DNA from: Paenibacillus oleatilyticus | GTDB taxonomy: Bacteria; Bacillota; Bacilli; Paenibacillales; NBRC-103111 | Reading direction: 5' to 3' | Length of the DNA stretch: 64,000 bases | Assembly (NCBI RefSeq): GCF_018998565.1 | Contig: NZ_JAHNZO010000010.1 | Coordinates: forward strand, 176,541-240,540 | Part shown: positions 32,993 through 41,855 of the stretch, piece after piece | Layout of the letters: every line of letters starts with the position of its first letter | Position numbering within the stretch: the first letter of the stretch is position 1 | Position numbers and translations under genes: made by a program | The notes under the pieces: generated by a model | What the model saw: only the letters and a program-made list of their open reading frames with translations | Told to the model about the DNA's origin: nothing | The model's database searches: none

Positions 32993-34204
32993 ATGACTGG
33001 GAAAATTGTCATTATCGGTACCCTCGATACGAAGGGGAAGGAAATTTTATTTATTAAAAATATCATCGAAGGCTCGGGTATATCCACGATTGTGATGAAT
33101 ACGGGAGTCATCGGCGGCACAAGCTGGGATGCCGACATTTCGAACGAAACGGTCGCTCGTGCAGGAGGAGCGTCGCTTCAGGAGCTGGTTGCGAAGGATG
33201 ACCGGGGCTATGCGATGGATGTGATGATGAAAGGTGCTGCGGCTCTCGTGGCAGAGCTGTACCGGAACAAGGAAGTTGCCGGTGTGATCAGTTTGGGAGG
33301 ATCGGCGGGAACGACGATCGGCACGTATGCGATGCAAGCGCTCCCGGTCGGCGTTCCGAAGCTCATGGTATCCACGGTTGCGTCCGGAAATACGAGACCC
33401 TATGTCGGGGAAAAAGATATTACGATGATGTATTCGGTCGTCGATATTTCGGGCATCAACCGGTTGTCCGCCAACATTCTTGCCAACGCCGCTTATGCCA
33501 TTGCCGGAATGGCGAAGGGCGTTCCGCCGCAATTGGAAAATAAACCATTGATCGCGGCAACCATGTTTGGGGTGACCACGCCTTGCGTAAATAAAGCAAG
33601 AGAATACCTGGAGCAGCAGGGATATGAAGTGCTGGTTTTCCATGCAACGGGCAGCGGCGGCATGGCAATGGAGACGTTGATTGAAAGCGGCTTTATCGAA
33701 GGCGTATTGGATGTCACCACAACGGAGTGGTGCGACGAGCTGGCGGGCGGCGTGCTTTCGGCCGGACCGGGCCGTTTGGATGCCGCCGCCAAAGCAGGCA
33801 TTCCGCAGGTCGTATCGACCGGAGCTTTGGACATGGTGAATTTCGGAGCGATGGATACGGTTCCCGAGAAGTACGCAGGCCGAAATCTATATAAGCATAA
33901 TGCGACCATTACGCTCATGAGAACAAATGTAGAAGAAAACCGGCAATTGGGTCAAATCATCGCCTCCAAACTGAACCGCTCGACCGGCCCTTGCGCGTTA
34001 TTCCTGCCTCTAAAAGGAGTCTCGCTGATCGATAGCGAGGGTCAGCCCTTTTATGGACCGGAAGAGGACGCCGCGTTGTTTGATGCCCTAAGAACGAATC
34101 TTGACCGGGAACGTGTCGAATTGGTTGAACTGGAGCATAACGTCAATGACGAAGCCTTTGCTCTGGCTATGGCGAAGAAACTAATCGAATTGATGAAAAA
34201 ATAA
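32993..34204 (+). CDS. Tm-1-like ATP-binding protein (UPF0261)
   Basis: 403 aa. IVIIGTLDTKGKEILFIKNII opens the domain, as in all UPF0261/Tm-1 proteins; ISLGGSAGTTIGTYAMQALPVGVPKLMVSTVASG, MMYSVVDISGINRLS, VFHATGSGGMAME and DVTTTEWCDELAGGVLSAGPGR follow. The tomato Tm-1 protein joins such a domain to a TIM barrel; here the two are separate genes on opposite strands. GGAGGCAC lies before the ATG. Cytoplasmic; reaction unknown. Confidence 0.9.
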   Translation: MTGKIVIIGTLDTKGKEILFIKNIIEGSGISTIVMNTGVIGGTSWDADISNETVARAGGASLQELVAKDDRGYAMDVMMKGAAALVAELYRNKEVAGVISLGGSAGTTIGTYAMQALPVGVPKLMVSTVASGNTRPYVGEKDITMMYSVVDISGINRLSANILANAAYAIAGMAKGVPPQLENKPLIAATMFGVTTPCVNKAREYLEQQGYEVLVFHATGSGGMAMETLIESGFIEGVLDVTTTEWCDELAGGVLSAGPGRLDAAAKAGIPQVVSTGALDMVNFGAMDTVPEKYAGRNLYKHNATITLMRTNVEENRQLGQIIASKLNRSTGPCALFLPLKGVSLIDSEGQPFYGPEEDAALFDALRTNLDRERVELVELEHNVNDEAFALAMAKKLIELMKK

Positions 34205-34227
34205 ATCGGATAAGCGAAAATGATCAG

Positions 34228-34273
34228 AAGCGGCGTTTCCAGAGGCTCTCGGCCCGGGAAAGGCCGCTTTTTA
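34228..34273 (+). terminator. Rho-independent terminator
   Basis: AAGCGGC pairs with GCCGCTT, with an inner TTTCC/GGAAA stem and a T5 tail. Confidence 0.75.
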
Positions 34274-34399
34274 TATTGCAGTCAACCCGATATGGTTGCT
34301 CGGATTGTATCTCATAGTTCTCTTACTTCGCTGGCATCGTTATCCAAAACTTCCTTGAAAGTATGGACGGAAATGGATATTGCATGTATAATCATTTAC

Positions 34400-34414
34400 T
34401 GATAATGATTATCA
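34400..34414 (+). promoter_or_regulatory. Fur box
   Basis: TGATAATGATTATCA is a perfect 7-1-7 Fur box, about 60 bases before the permease start and just after a TATAAT-like sequence (34387-34392). Iron starvation should derepress the operon that follows. Confidence 0.9.
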
Positions 34415-34472
34415 GTATCATGGTGCACGAGGCAAAAACCTCTTCATTCCAGCAAAGATAAGGATGGTTCTC

Positions 34473-35516
34473 ATGAGCGTACATACGGAGGCTGCGCCCC
34501 AATCCACGCCGAAGCTGCGGTCCCGGCCGGTAACGGCAACGATTGTTTTGTTTGCGGGACTTGCTGTTTTGTTAATGGGGCTGGCCTTGTCGATTTCCGT
34601 CGGTGCGGCGGATATCCAGCTTTCCACCGTATGGGAAGCCGTGTTTCAGTTTAATCCGGACATTACCCAGCATCAGATCATTCAGGAGCTGCGTCTTCCG
34701 CGGGCGCTTGCCGGAGCGCTGGTCGGCGCCTGCTTCGCCGTGGCCGGAGCGATTATGCAGGGGATGACCCGCAATCCGCTTGCCGATTCGGGGCTGCTCG
34801 GCCTGAATGCGGGGGCAGGGTTCGTGCTTGCTCTCTGCTTCGCCTTTTTTCCGGGGATGCCGTTCATGCAGTTAATTCTGTATTCGTTCCTCGGCGCTGC
34901 GGTCGGAGCGTTTATGGTGTACGGGGTCGGTTCCATGTCCAAAAACGGCCTGACACCGGTCCGGCTTGCTCTCGCTGGTGCTGCTGTCACTGCCCTTCTT
35001 GTCGCGGTCAGCGAGGGGATCGCGATTTATTTCAACATCGGACAAGATCTCGCTTTCTGGTATGCCGGCGGGGTAGCCGGGACGAAGTGGGTACAGCTCA
35101 AAATCATGACTCCATGGGTTATTGCCGCCCTAATCGCGGCATTGCTGCTTTCCCGGTCCATTACGCTGCTGAGCCTTGGCGACGAAGTGGCGACGGGGCT
35201 GGGCCAGCGCACGGGCTGGGTGAAATTGGCTTGCGCCATTGTCGTGCTGGTGCTTGCGGGCACGGCCGTTTCCGCGGTTGGCGCGATCGGCTTCGTCGGG
35301 CTTATCATTCCGCATATTGCCCGGTCGCTGGTCGGCGTCGATTACCGCTGGATTATTCCTTGCTCCGCGGTGCTCGGCAGCTTGCTCATGGTCGTTGCCG
35401 ACATCGGGGCGAGAATGATCAATCCGCCGTATGAGACGCCGATCGGTACTTTGATCGCCTTGATCGGGGTTCCGTTCTTCCTTTACTTGGCGCGCAAGCA
35501 GAGGAGGGAGCTGTAG
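34473..35516 (+). CDS. Siderophore ABC permease 1 (FecCD family)
   Basis: 347 aa from the ATG at 34473, five bases after AAGGATGG; an ATG at 34464 overlaps that site. About ten helices with FecCD signatures: LRLPRALAGALVGACFAVAGAIMQGMTRNPLADSGLLGLNAGAGF and the ABC-coupling loop near SLGDEVATGLGQRTG. It forms a heterodimer with the product of the next gene (start one base after this stop). A Fur box upstream puts it in iron acquisition. Confidence 0.95.
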   Translation: MSVHTEAAPQSTPKLRSRPVTATIVLFAGLAVLLMGLALSISVGAADIQLSTVWEAVFQFNPDITQHQIIQELRLPRALAGALVGACFAVAGAIMQGMTRNPLADSGLLGLNAGAGFVLALCFAFFPGMPFMQLILYSFLGAAVGAFMVYGVGSMSKNGLTPVRLALAGAAVTALLVAVSEGIAIYFNIGQDLAFWYAGGVAGTKWVQLKIMTPWVIAALIAALLLSRSITLLSLGDEVATGLGQRTGWVKLACAIVVLVLAGTAVSAVGAIGFVGLIIPHIARSLVGVDYRWIIPCSAVLGSLLMVVADIGARMINPPYETPIGTLIALIGVPFFLYLARKQRREL

Positions 35517-36548
35517 ATGGAAGCAGTGAAAATGGGAGCGACGGAACGCCGCAAAAAAATTCAGGCCGTCACGGTTTTATCCATTCTGGGCGTGTTGATT
35601 GTGCTTGCTTTTCTCATCAGTATGAACACCGGATATACCAGGCTGTCACCGCTCGATGTCATTCGAACGCTATTCGGTGCGGGTACGGCGAAGCAGGAGC
35701 TTATTTTGTTCGATTTCCGGCTGCCCCGCATCGTTATCTCGGTGCTGATCGGAGCGGGCTTGGCCGTTTCGGGGTGCATTTTGCAAGGGCTGTCCCGCAA
35801 TCCGCTGGCCGATCCGGGCATTCTGGGGATCAATGCGGGTGCTGGCTTGATGGTCGTGCTCTTTATCTCGTTTTTCCCGTCGAAGACGGCGGCACCGGTT
35901 TTATTATTGCCGATTCTCGCTTTCGTCGGGGCAGGGGTCACTGCAGCCATCATCTACGGACTGGCTTATAAGAAGCACGAAGGCTTGTCGCCAACAAGTA
36001 TGGTTCTTACCGGGATTGCCGTCGCAGCTGGCATCAGCGCTTTAATGGTGGTGCTGACGCTGCGGTTGAACCCGCAAAATTACCAGTTCGTCGCCGTCTG
36101 GCTGGCGGGCAGCATCTGGGGTTCGAACTGGAAGTTTGCCGTCTCCCTTCTGCCGTGGTTGATCGTGCTGCTGCCTTATGTGTTTTACAAAGCCAGAGTG
36201 CTTAATGTGATCAATCTCGGGGAACAGATGGCGACCGGCTTGGGCGCGCCCGTTGAGAAGGAACGGCTCGGTCTGCTTGCCGCTGCCGTCGGGATTGCTG
36301 GCGCTTGCGTCGCGGTAGGGGGAGGCATCGGTTTTGTCGGCTTGATCGGTCCGCATCTGGCCCGGCGCTTGATCGGTCCGAAACACGAAATGCTGCTTCC
36401 GGCCTCGGCCTTGGTCGGCGGCCTGCTGATGATCGTCGCCGATACAATTGCGCGAGTCGTTATCCAGCCCGCAGAGATTCCTACCGGAATTGTTGTTGCG
36501 ATCATCGGTGCGCCGTATTTTCTTTACTTGCTTGCCAGAGCGAGATAA
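35517..36548 (+). CDS. Siderophore ABC permease 2 (FecCD family)
   Basis: 343 aa, start directly after the previous stop, with GGAGGGAG inside that gene's end. RLPRIVISVLIGAGLAVSGCILQGLSRNPLADPGILGINAGAGLMV and NLGEQMATGLGAPVEKERL are the FecCD family blocks. The second half of the membrane channel for ferric siderophores. Confidence 0.95.
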   Translation: MEAVKMGATERRKKIQAVTVLSILGVLIVLAFLISMNTGYTRLSPLDVIRTLFGAGTAKQELILFDFRLPRIVISVLIGAGLAVSGCILQGLSRNPLADPGILGINAGAGLMVVLFISFFPSKTAAPVLLLPILAFVGAGVTAAIIYGLAYKKHEGLSPTSMVLTGIAVAAGISALMVVLTLRLNPQNYQFVAVWLAGSIWGSNWKFAVSLLPWLIVLLPYVFYKARVLNVINLGEQMATGLGAPVEKERLGLLAAAVGIAGACVAVGGGIGFVGLIGPHLARRLIGPKHEMLLPASALVGGLLMIVADTIARVVIQPAEIPTGIVVAIIGAPYFLYLLARAR

Positions 36549-36591
36549 ATCAAGAGTACTCGAGAGCAGTGGATCAAGAGGGGGCACTAAA

Positions 36592-37551
36592 ATGAGAAAA
36601 TCAAAGTTTTCCTTCATTTCCGTATTTTTACTTATCCTGGTGATCACAGGCTGCGGGGCCAATTCATCCGATTCCAAGCAGGCCGCTTCTGCCGACAGCT
36701 CCGGCACGAAGACGGCGTCAGAGCGCGTCTACAAGCACGCGATGGGCGAGGCGAAAATTCCCGTCAAGCCGGAAAAGGTCGTCACGCTCCAATATGTGAG
36801 CCATCTCCTGTCCATTGGCGTCAAACCTCTCGGCGGCCCGTCCTATCTCCTTAAGGATCTTGGAGAGAAAGCGGCTGGGATTGAAAATGTCGGCGATGTC
36901 GGAAAATACAATTTCGAAAAATTATTGGAGCTCCAACCGGAGCTGATCATCGCTGATGACGTTGACCAGGAAACGTACGATAAATTATCCAAAATCGCTC
37001 CGACAGTCGTCATTCCGTGGATGGATTACGACGTGTTCGGTCATGTTAAGGTCATGGGCGATATCATGAACCGCCAGAGCGAAGCGGAAGCTTGGAGCAC
37101 GGCGTTCCGGGCCAAATTCCAAGCGGTGCGGGAGCAGATTCAGAGCGTCATCGAACCGGGAAAAACAGCGGCGATCTATAACATTCGCCCGAAAGAAATT
37201 TACGTGTACGGCGTACGGAATTTCGGTTTTACCATCTACAAAGCGCTGGAGCTGACGCCTCCGCCACTGGTGAAGAAAGAAATCGAGAAGGACCCGAATT
37301 TCTGGGCAGTTCCGGTGTCCCTGGAGCTGCTTCCGGAGTACGCCTCTGATTATTTGTTCGTGTCGGTATTCGGTGATGACGATTCTATGAAGCGGCTGGA
37401 CGAAATTTCAAAAACTGCGCTATGGGCGAACCTGCCTGCCGTCAAAAACAATCGGGTATATATGCTGAATCTCGATACATGGTTCGGCTACACGCCGCAT
37501 GATATCGAGAAGCAGCTGCAGGAGATTGTGACGATGCTCAAAAAGTCTTAA
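36592..37551 (+). CDS. Ferric-siderophore-binding lipoprotein
   Basis: 319 aa from the ATG at 36592 (GAGGGGGCAC upstream). The lipobox VITGCG marks a lipid-anchored protein. The TroA/FepB fold follows, with PEKVVTLQYVSHLLSIGVKPLGG and LQPELIIADDVDQETYDKLSKIAPTVVI. It presents the siderophore to the two permeases. No ATPase gene follows, so the system must borrow one encoded elsewhere (as FhuC/YusV does in Bacillus). Confidence 0.9.
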   Translation: MRKSKFSFISVFLLILVITGCGANSSDSKQAASADSSGTKTASERVYKHAMGEAKIPVKPEKVVTLQYVSHLLSIGVKPLGGPSYLLKDLGEKAAGIENVGDVGKYNFEKLLELQPELIIADDVDQETYDKLSKIAPTVVIPWMDYDVFGHVKVMGDIMNRQSEAEAWSTAFRAKFQAVREQIQSVIEPGKTAAIYNIRPKEIYVYGVRNFGFTIYKALELTPPPLVKKEIEKDPNFWAVPVSLELLPEYASDYLFVSVFGDDDSMKRLDEISKTALWANLPAVKNNRVYMLNLDTWFGYTPHDIEKQLQEIVTMLKKS

Positions 37552-37567
37552 GTCTTACTCTCATAGG

Positions 37568-37598
37568 AAAGACCGCCGAACAAGCCCGGCGGTCTTTT
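37568..37598. terminator. Terminator between convergent genes
   Basis: AAAGACCGCCG pairs with CGGCGGTCTTT, T4 on the plus side. Confidence 0.85.
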
Positions 37599-37610
37599 GC
37601 GTATTACCAA

Positions 37611-39545
37611 TTATTTCTGCTGGATCATCGTATTCCATAATTCCTTCGTATCGTAGCCGAGACGCCATGCGGCCACACCGGCCAATTCGTACTTTTTGGC
37701 GATATCGATCCGCGCTTTGACGGTTTCTTCGTTTTCCAGCCAGAAGACGTTCTTGAAGCCGTCCTGCTCGTACTCGACCTTGTACTGATTGAAGCGGCTG
37801 TCCCAGCTTAGATTTGCTTGCTTGGAGGAGATGAGGCCGGTCAAGTCCTTCATCAGCAGCGCGCGGTTGCTGTCCAGCTTGCCGGATTTGTCAACCTTCC
37901 ACTCCCGCACATAGAACGGAATTCCCATGATCAGCTTGTCGCGCGGAATGCCGTAGGACAGAAATTCCTGCACGCCCTGTTCAACCCAAGGCAGACCGGC
38001 TACGGAACCCGGTTCGGTACTGCCCTTCCAATATTGGTCGTAAGTCATCGTGATGACGTAGTCGACGATCTGGCCGAGCTTTTCGTGCTCGAACGCGGTT
38101 TTGGCATTCCATGCGGCGCTGCCTCTTGGCAGGTCGACCGAGATGACAAGTCCTTTTTGATGGGCCGCATCCGTGATTTCCTTCATAAACGTCGTGAAGG
38201 CGGAGCGGTCCGTGCCTGCGACGCTCTCGAAGTCGATGTTCAGCCCGTCCGCCCCGATGGCGACGGCTTTATCGACCAGCGCGGAAATGAACTTGCTGCG
38301 GGCCTGCGTCGAGGCGAGAAATTGCGTCGTCATCGCCGTGTCGAACTGGTTGTTGACAAGCGGATGGACGGAATACCCCTGCTTTTTCAGCCAAGCGACG
38401 GTTTCTTTGTTCGAGCTGTCGGTCACATTGCCCGAGCCGTCGGCAAGTTGAAAGTAGGTGGGGGAGACGACATCTAGCCCCGAGGTGTTGTTTACTTGAC
38501 TGCGGATCGTGGTGTCGCTGGAGCTTCCGTTCCAGCCCCAGAACTGCAGATCGCGAAGGTTGTTCCAGATGCTGGACCCGTCGTCGTACAGTCGAATGGA
38601 GGCGTTGGAATAACCCATGGCGTAGGATAGCGCGCCGCCGATCGTAGAGAAGTCCGCAATCCATTTGTCTTTTTGAAACACTTGATAATAAGGATAATTA
38701 TTCCATATGACGCGCGCGGTGCCGTCAAGTCCCGCCGCTTCGTCATCGGTGATCCGGGTATGATCGAACTGCTTGGCGTACGCTATCGCCTCGTCAATGC
38801 TAAGGAACGAATTCAGCACCGTGTCGAACTGGTACACTTTATACGGTTTGACGTTGGAGTAGACGACCTTGCCCGTTTCGGTGTTCACAATCTTCGAATT
38901 GCCCCAATTGAGCGATTCGTTCACGGCATCCTCTAAGTATGCAAACTTCCAATTCTCAGCGGAATATGTACCTTGATAGATTTGATAAATTTTGCTGCCG
39001 CTGCGCAGCTCCGCCTTGCGGCTGGCCGGAATGTTGTCCCATACCCAGCGGTGCGTGCCGAGCTCGACGATATGGGCGTTGCCCCATTTTTTTGCTTCGG
39101 CGATCGCTTGGTTCAACGTTTCGAAGTTCCAGGAGTCCATCGTAATATCGTCACCTTGGTAGACGCGGTATTTCGGGTAATTGCTCCATACCCAGCCGCC
39201 GGATTGCAGGTCGCGTACGCTGGCATGTCCCCAATTGGACGCTTCGCGTATCGCCTGATCCAAGCTGGCATACTCCCATTTGGTCGAGCTGTAGCCGTTC
39301 TGGTATACCTTGTAGCGGGGGTAGTTATGCCATACCCATTTACGGGTGCCGATTTCTTCGACGTGGCTGTCCGCGAACTGTCTGGCATAATTTTCGGCGG
39401 ACTTGTAATCGGACGTCTCCAGCAGCATGGTGGTATCCTGATAGACGCGGAACTTGGATGTCTTGTCGGCTGCCATAACGGAGCCCGCGGAAGAGAGGAA
39501 GAGCGTCATTACGGACAACGTCAGCAGGGTGTTGCGCTTCAACAT
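37611..39545 (-). CDS. Secreted GH18 protein with tandem N-terminal repeats
   Basis: 644 aa. A signal peptide (ending VMA-A) is followed by about six repeats of 45-55 residues between residues 30 and 340, each shaped YxVYQ....W.(Y/F)..L..AI..A..WG...I......W(V)W.N. Then a GH18 barrel carries the catalytic motif DGLNIDFE (D433, D438, E440). The closest functional idea is a spore or cell-wall glycosidase like YaaH/YdhD, which join LysM repeats to GH18; here the repeats are not LysM. Product probably wall-bound. No sorting signal. Confidence 0.85.
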   Translation of the reverse strand: MLKRNTLLTLSVMTLFLSSAGSVMAADKTSKFRVYQDTTMLLETSDYKSAENYARQFADSHVEEIGTRKWVWHNYPRYKVYQNGYSSTKWEYASLDQAIREASNWGHASVRDLQSGGWVWSNYPKYRVYQGDDITMDSWNFETLNQAIAEAKKWGNAHIVELGTHRWVWDNIPASRKAELRSGSKIYQIYQGTYSAENWKFAYLEDAVNESLNWGNSKIVNTETGKVVYSNVKPYKVYQFDTVLNSFLSIDEAIAYAKQFDHTRITDDEAAGLDGTARVIWNNYPYYQVFQKDKWIADFSTIGGALSYAMGYSNASIRLYDDGSSIWNNLRDLQFWGWNGSSSDTTIRSQVNNTSGLDVVSPTYFQLADGSGNVTDSSNKETVAWLKKQGYSVHPLVNNQFDTAMTTQFLASTQARSKFISALVDKAVAIGADGLNIDFESVAGTDRSAFTTFMKEITDAAHQKGLVISVDLPRGSAAWNAKTAFEHEKLGQIVDYVITMTYDQYWKGSTEPGSVAGLPWVEQGVQEFLSYGIPRDKLIMGIPFYVREWKVDKSGKLDSNRALLMKDLTGLISSKQANLSWDSRFNQYKVEYEQDGFKNVFWLENEETVKARIDIAKKYELAGVAAWRLGYDTKELWNTMIQQK

Positions 39546-39646
39546 GCATCAGCCTCTTTCTGGTCAGTCTACTCTATTAAACGTTAAAAGAGGCCTCGAA
39601 GTTGCGAGGAAAATAATAGAATCCCGAATGAGGCGGCCATTGGATG

Positions 39647-39682
39647 CAAAAAAATAACCCTCCAAGCCATCGCTTGAAGGGT
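39647..39682 (-). terminator. Rho-independent terminator of yxcD-like gene
   Basis: On the minus strand ACCCTTCAAGC pairs with GCTTGGAGGGT (one mismatch), followed by a T-rich tail. Confidence 0.8.
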
Positions 39683-39693
39683 CGTTCGGAAGG

Positions 39694-39969
39694 TCAGCCG
39701 ATATCGGCGACGATTTCGTCTTCCAGCACGAGCTGGATTTGATCGCGGAAGACGCGGATATTTTGCTCCTTGAGCAGGTAGCGCTCGATCGCTTCCAGCA
39801 TGTTGGCGGCGATCAGGATCTGGCTGCGGCCTTCGGCGTGCACTTCGGCGGAGAAGCCATGGTCCTCGTCCCACATGAGCTCCACTTCAACCTGCGTCGG
39901 ATGAATTTGCTTTCGTTCGGCGATATTCAGGCATATCGCATTGATAATATCTTGCTCCGATAGTCGCAT
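39694..39969 (-). CDS. yxcD: YxcD-like protein (DUF2653)
   Basis: 91 aa. MRLSEQDIINAICLNIAERKQIHPTQVEVELMWDEDHGFSAEV...LIAANMLEAIERYLLKEQNIRVFRDQIQLVLEDEIVADI follows the whole length of Bacillus YxcD/DUF2653. A small cytoplasmic protein of unknown function. It forms a minus-strand pair with the membrane protein gene 27 bases upstream of it. Confidence 0.85.
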   Translation of the reverse strand: MRLSEQDIINAICLNIAERKQIHPTQVEVELMWDEDHGFSAEVHAEGRSQILIAANMLEAIERYLLKEQNIRVFRDQIQLVLEDEIVADIG

Positions 39970-39996
39970 ATCCCGGTAACCTCTTTATCCTCAAAT

Positions 39997-40431
39997 TTAG
40001 AAACGCTTCGGTTCTTCCTTGAATTTCTTGCGGTCGCGGAAGTAGACGAAAATTTTGCGGATGACGACGAACAGTACGACAAGCGCAAGCACGTTCACCA
40101 TCAAGCCCAACAAGTCGCCGAGGAAGCCCATGCCGCCGAACAGGCTTCCGAAGAGAAGGCCCGCCAGACCGCCGATCATCAGGCCTTTCATCAGACCGCC
40201 GCTGAAAAATCCCGGTTTCTTTGCCGGTGTTGCCGCCGTGCCGGCCGGCGATTTGGAAGCAGCCGGTTCGGTTTTATTGATGCCGTTGTTCGGCGTTTGC
40301 GTGGTGTTGGAACTGCTGGGCGTGTAGCTTTTTTTCGAGGACTTGTAGCCTTTGGCGTCGACCATACCGGGTGCGGTGAATGAAAACACCAGCATACAAG
40401 CCATCAAAATGAGAGATAACTTTTTCAACAT
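39997..40431 (-). CDS. Secreted/membrane Gly-rich protein, Tim44-like tail
   Basis: 144 aa from the ATG at 40431 (GGAGGATG upstream); an in-frame start at 40473 has none. Signal peptide (MLKKLSLILMACMLVFSFTAPGMVDA), a Ser/Thr/Asn/Pro-rich linker, then FFSGGLMKGLMIGGLAGLLFGSLFGG and a membrane helix LLGLMVNVLALVVLFVVIRKIF. This layout is shared by small Bacillales proteins annotated as Tim44-like. Function unknown, probably envelope. Confidence 0.75.
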   Translation of the reverse strand: MLKKLSLILMACMLVFSFTAPGMVDAKGYKSSKKSYTPSSSNTTQTPNNGINKTEPAASKSPAGTAATPAKKPGFFSGGLMKGLMIGGLAGLLFGSLFGGMGFLGDLLGLMVNVLALVVLFVVIRKIFVYFRDRKKFKEEPKRF

Positions 40432-40572
40432 CTTTTTGCATCCTCCATTGATATAGAATAAACTTCCTGTCATAGCTTACTACGTATAATGTGGGCGATG
40501 GTTTCAGAATTTAAACGAACTTGCTACAATAGAAGATGAAAAGATCATTTTTATGAACAGAGGGACATTGCG

Positions 40573-41115
40573 ATGCCTAACTATACCAAAGCGTATATTC
40601 AATATTTGGTGCACTTCCATGCGGAGCGCGATTATTTCGAATGCCACGAAGTGATGGAAGAATATTGGAAGGAGCATCCGGAAGATCCTTGCAGCGAGGC
40701 TTGCGTCGGGCTGATTCAAGTGGCCGTATCGCTCTACCACCAGCGGCGGGGCAATCGGGCCGGGGCGGTCAAAATGCTTGCTAGCTCGCTCCAACGGTTT
40801 AAGGACGAGCAGCTGGAGCAGCTCGGCATCGACGCGGCCGAATTCCGGCTGCGTCTGCAGGCGCGTCTGCGAGAACTGGATAAGGCCGATTTTGTCTATA
40901 CCGATTTGGATATTCCGCTGCAGGACGAGGTGCTGACCGCTTTATGCCGGGATGCCGCCGCTCAAGCGCAAGCCGAGTGGGGACAGCCGAGCAACTTGAA
41001 CGATACGTATCTCGTTCATAAGCATACGCTACGCGACCGCAGCGGCGTCGTAGCGGAGCGTGAGCTGCAAAAGCAGCGCAGGATGGAGCGCAGATCGACG
41101 GGGGACGGCATATGA
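40573..41115 (+). CDS. DUF309 protein
   Basis: 180 aa. HAERDYFECHEVMEEYWKEHPEDPCSEACVGLIQVAVSLYHQRRGNRAGAVKML is the DUF309 signature (DYFExHExxExxW). The helical fold resembles a TPR-like bundle. The start of the response-regulator gene overlaps its end by four bases, an unusual link between DUF309 and signalling. Cytoplasmic; function unknown. Confidence 0.85.
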   Translation: MPNYTKAYIQYLVHFHAERDYFECHEVMEEYWKEHPEDPCSEACVGLIQVAVSLYHQRRGNRAGAVKMLASSLQRFKDEQLEQLGIDAAEFRLRLQARLRELDKADFVYTDLDIPLQDEVLTALCRDAAAQAQAEWGQPSNLNDTYLVHKHTLRDRSGVVAERELQKQRRMERRSTGDGI

Positions 41116-41855
41116 GCCGGATGCACATAAGCGGCGAACCGCAGAAAATTATGGTTGTGGACGACGAGCCGCATATCGTCGAAGTCATTCGGCTTTATCT
41201 GGAGCATGCGGGCTATATCCCCATTCTGCACTTCCGGGGCGGAGAGGTGCTGGAGCGGGTGAAGGCCGAAGCGCCCGACCTTGTGCTCTTGGACGTCATG
41301 CTGCCCGACGTATCGGGCTTCGAGTTGTGCAGCCAGATTCGCAAGCTGCCAGGATCGGAGGGCGGGACGCCGATTATTTTCCTGACCGCTAAGGGCGAAT
41401 CGATCGATAAGCTGCGCGGCTTTAACCTCGGGGTGGACGATTATATCGTCAAGCCGTTCGACCCGAACGAGATGGTGGCGCGGATCAAGGCCGTCCTGCG
41501 ACGCGCCGGGCAGCAGGGAACCGCTGCGCCCGTACCTGCCGAGCATGCCTCGAAGCCGCTTGAGGTCGGCAATTTGAACATCGACCTGGATCAGTACAAG
41601 GTAAGTTTAGACGGGAGCAGAGTCGACCTGACGCCCAAGGAGATCGAGCTGCTGCATTTTTTGGCCGCCAGCCCAGGCAGGGTATACACCCGCGAGGATC
41701 TGCTCGGATACGTATGGAACTTCGATTTCAGCGGCGGTACCCGGACCGTGGACGCCCACGTGAAAAATTTGCGCAAGAAGCTCGGCTCCCATGAGGCCTG
41801 GACGATTCAGACGCTGTGGGGCATCGGATACTCGTTCGAGGTACGCGGCACATGA
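41112..41855 (+). CDS. OmpR/PhoB-type response regulator
   Basis: 247 aa. Receiver: VVDDEPHIVEVIRLYLEH, phosphorylated D61 in LVLLDVMLPD, K in DYIVKPFDPNEMVARI. Output: winged helix of the trans_reg_C type (LTPKEIELLHFLAASPGRVYTREDLLGYVWNFDFSGGTRTVDAHVKNLRKKLG). It overlaps DUF309 upstream and the histidine kinase gene downstream (ATGA), so the three are co-translated. Confidence 0.95.
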   Translation: MSRMHISGEPQKIMVVDDEPHIVEVIRLYLEHAGYIPILHFRGGEVLERVKAEAPDLVLLDVMLPDVSGFELCSQIRKLPGSEGGTPIIFLTAKGESIDKLRGFNLGVDDYIVKPFDPNEMVARIKAVLRRAGQQGTAAPVPAEHASKPLEVGNLNIDLDQYKVSLDGSRVDLTPKEIELLHFLAASPGRVYTREDLLGYVWNFDFSGGTRTVDAHVKNLRKKLGSHEAWTIQTLWGIGYSFEVRGT

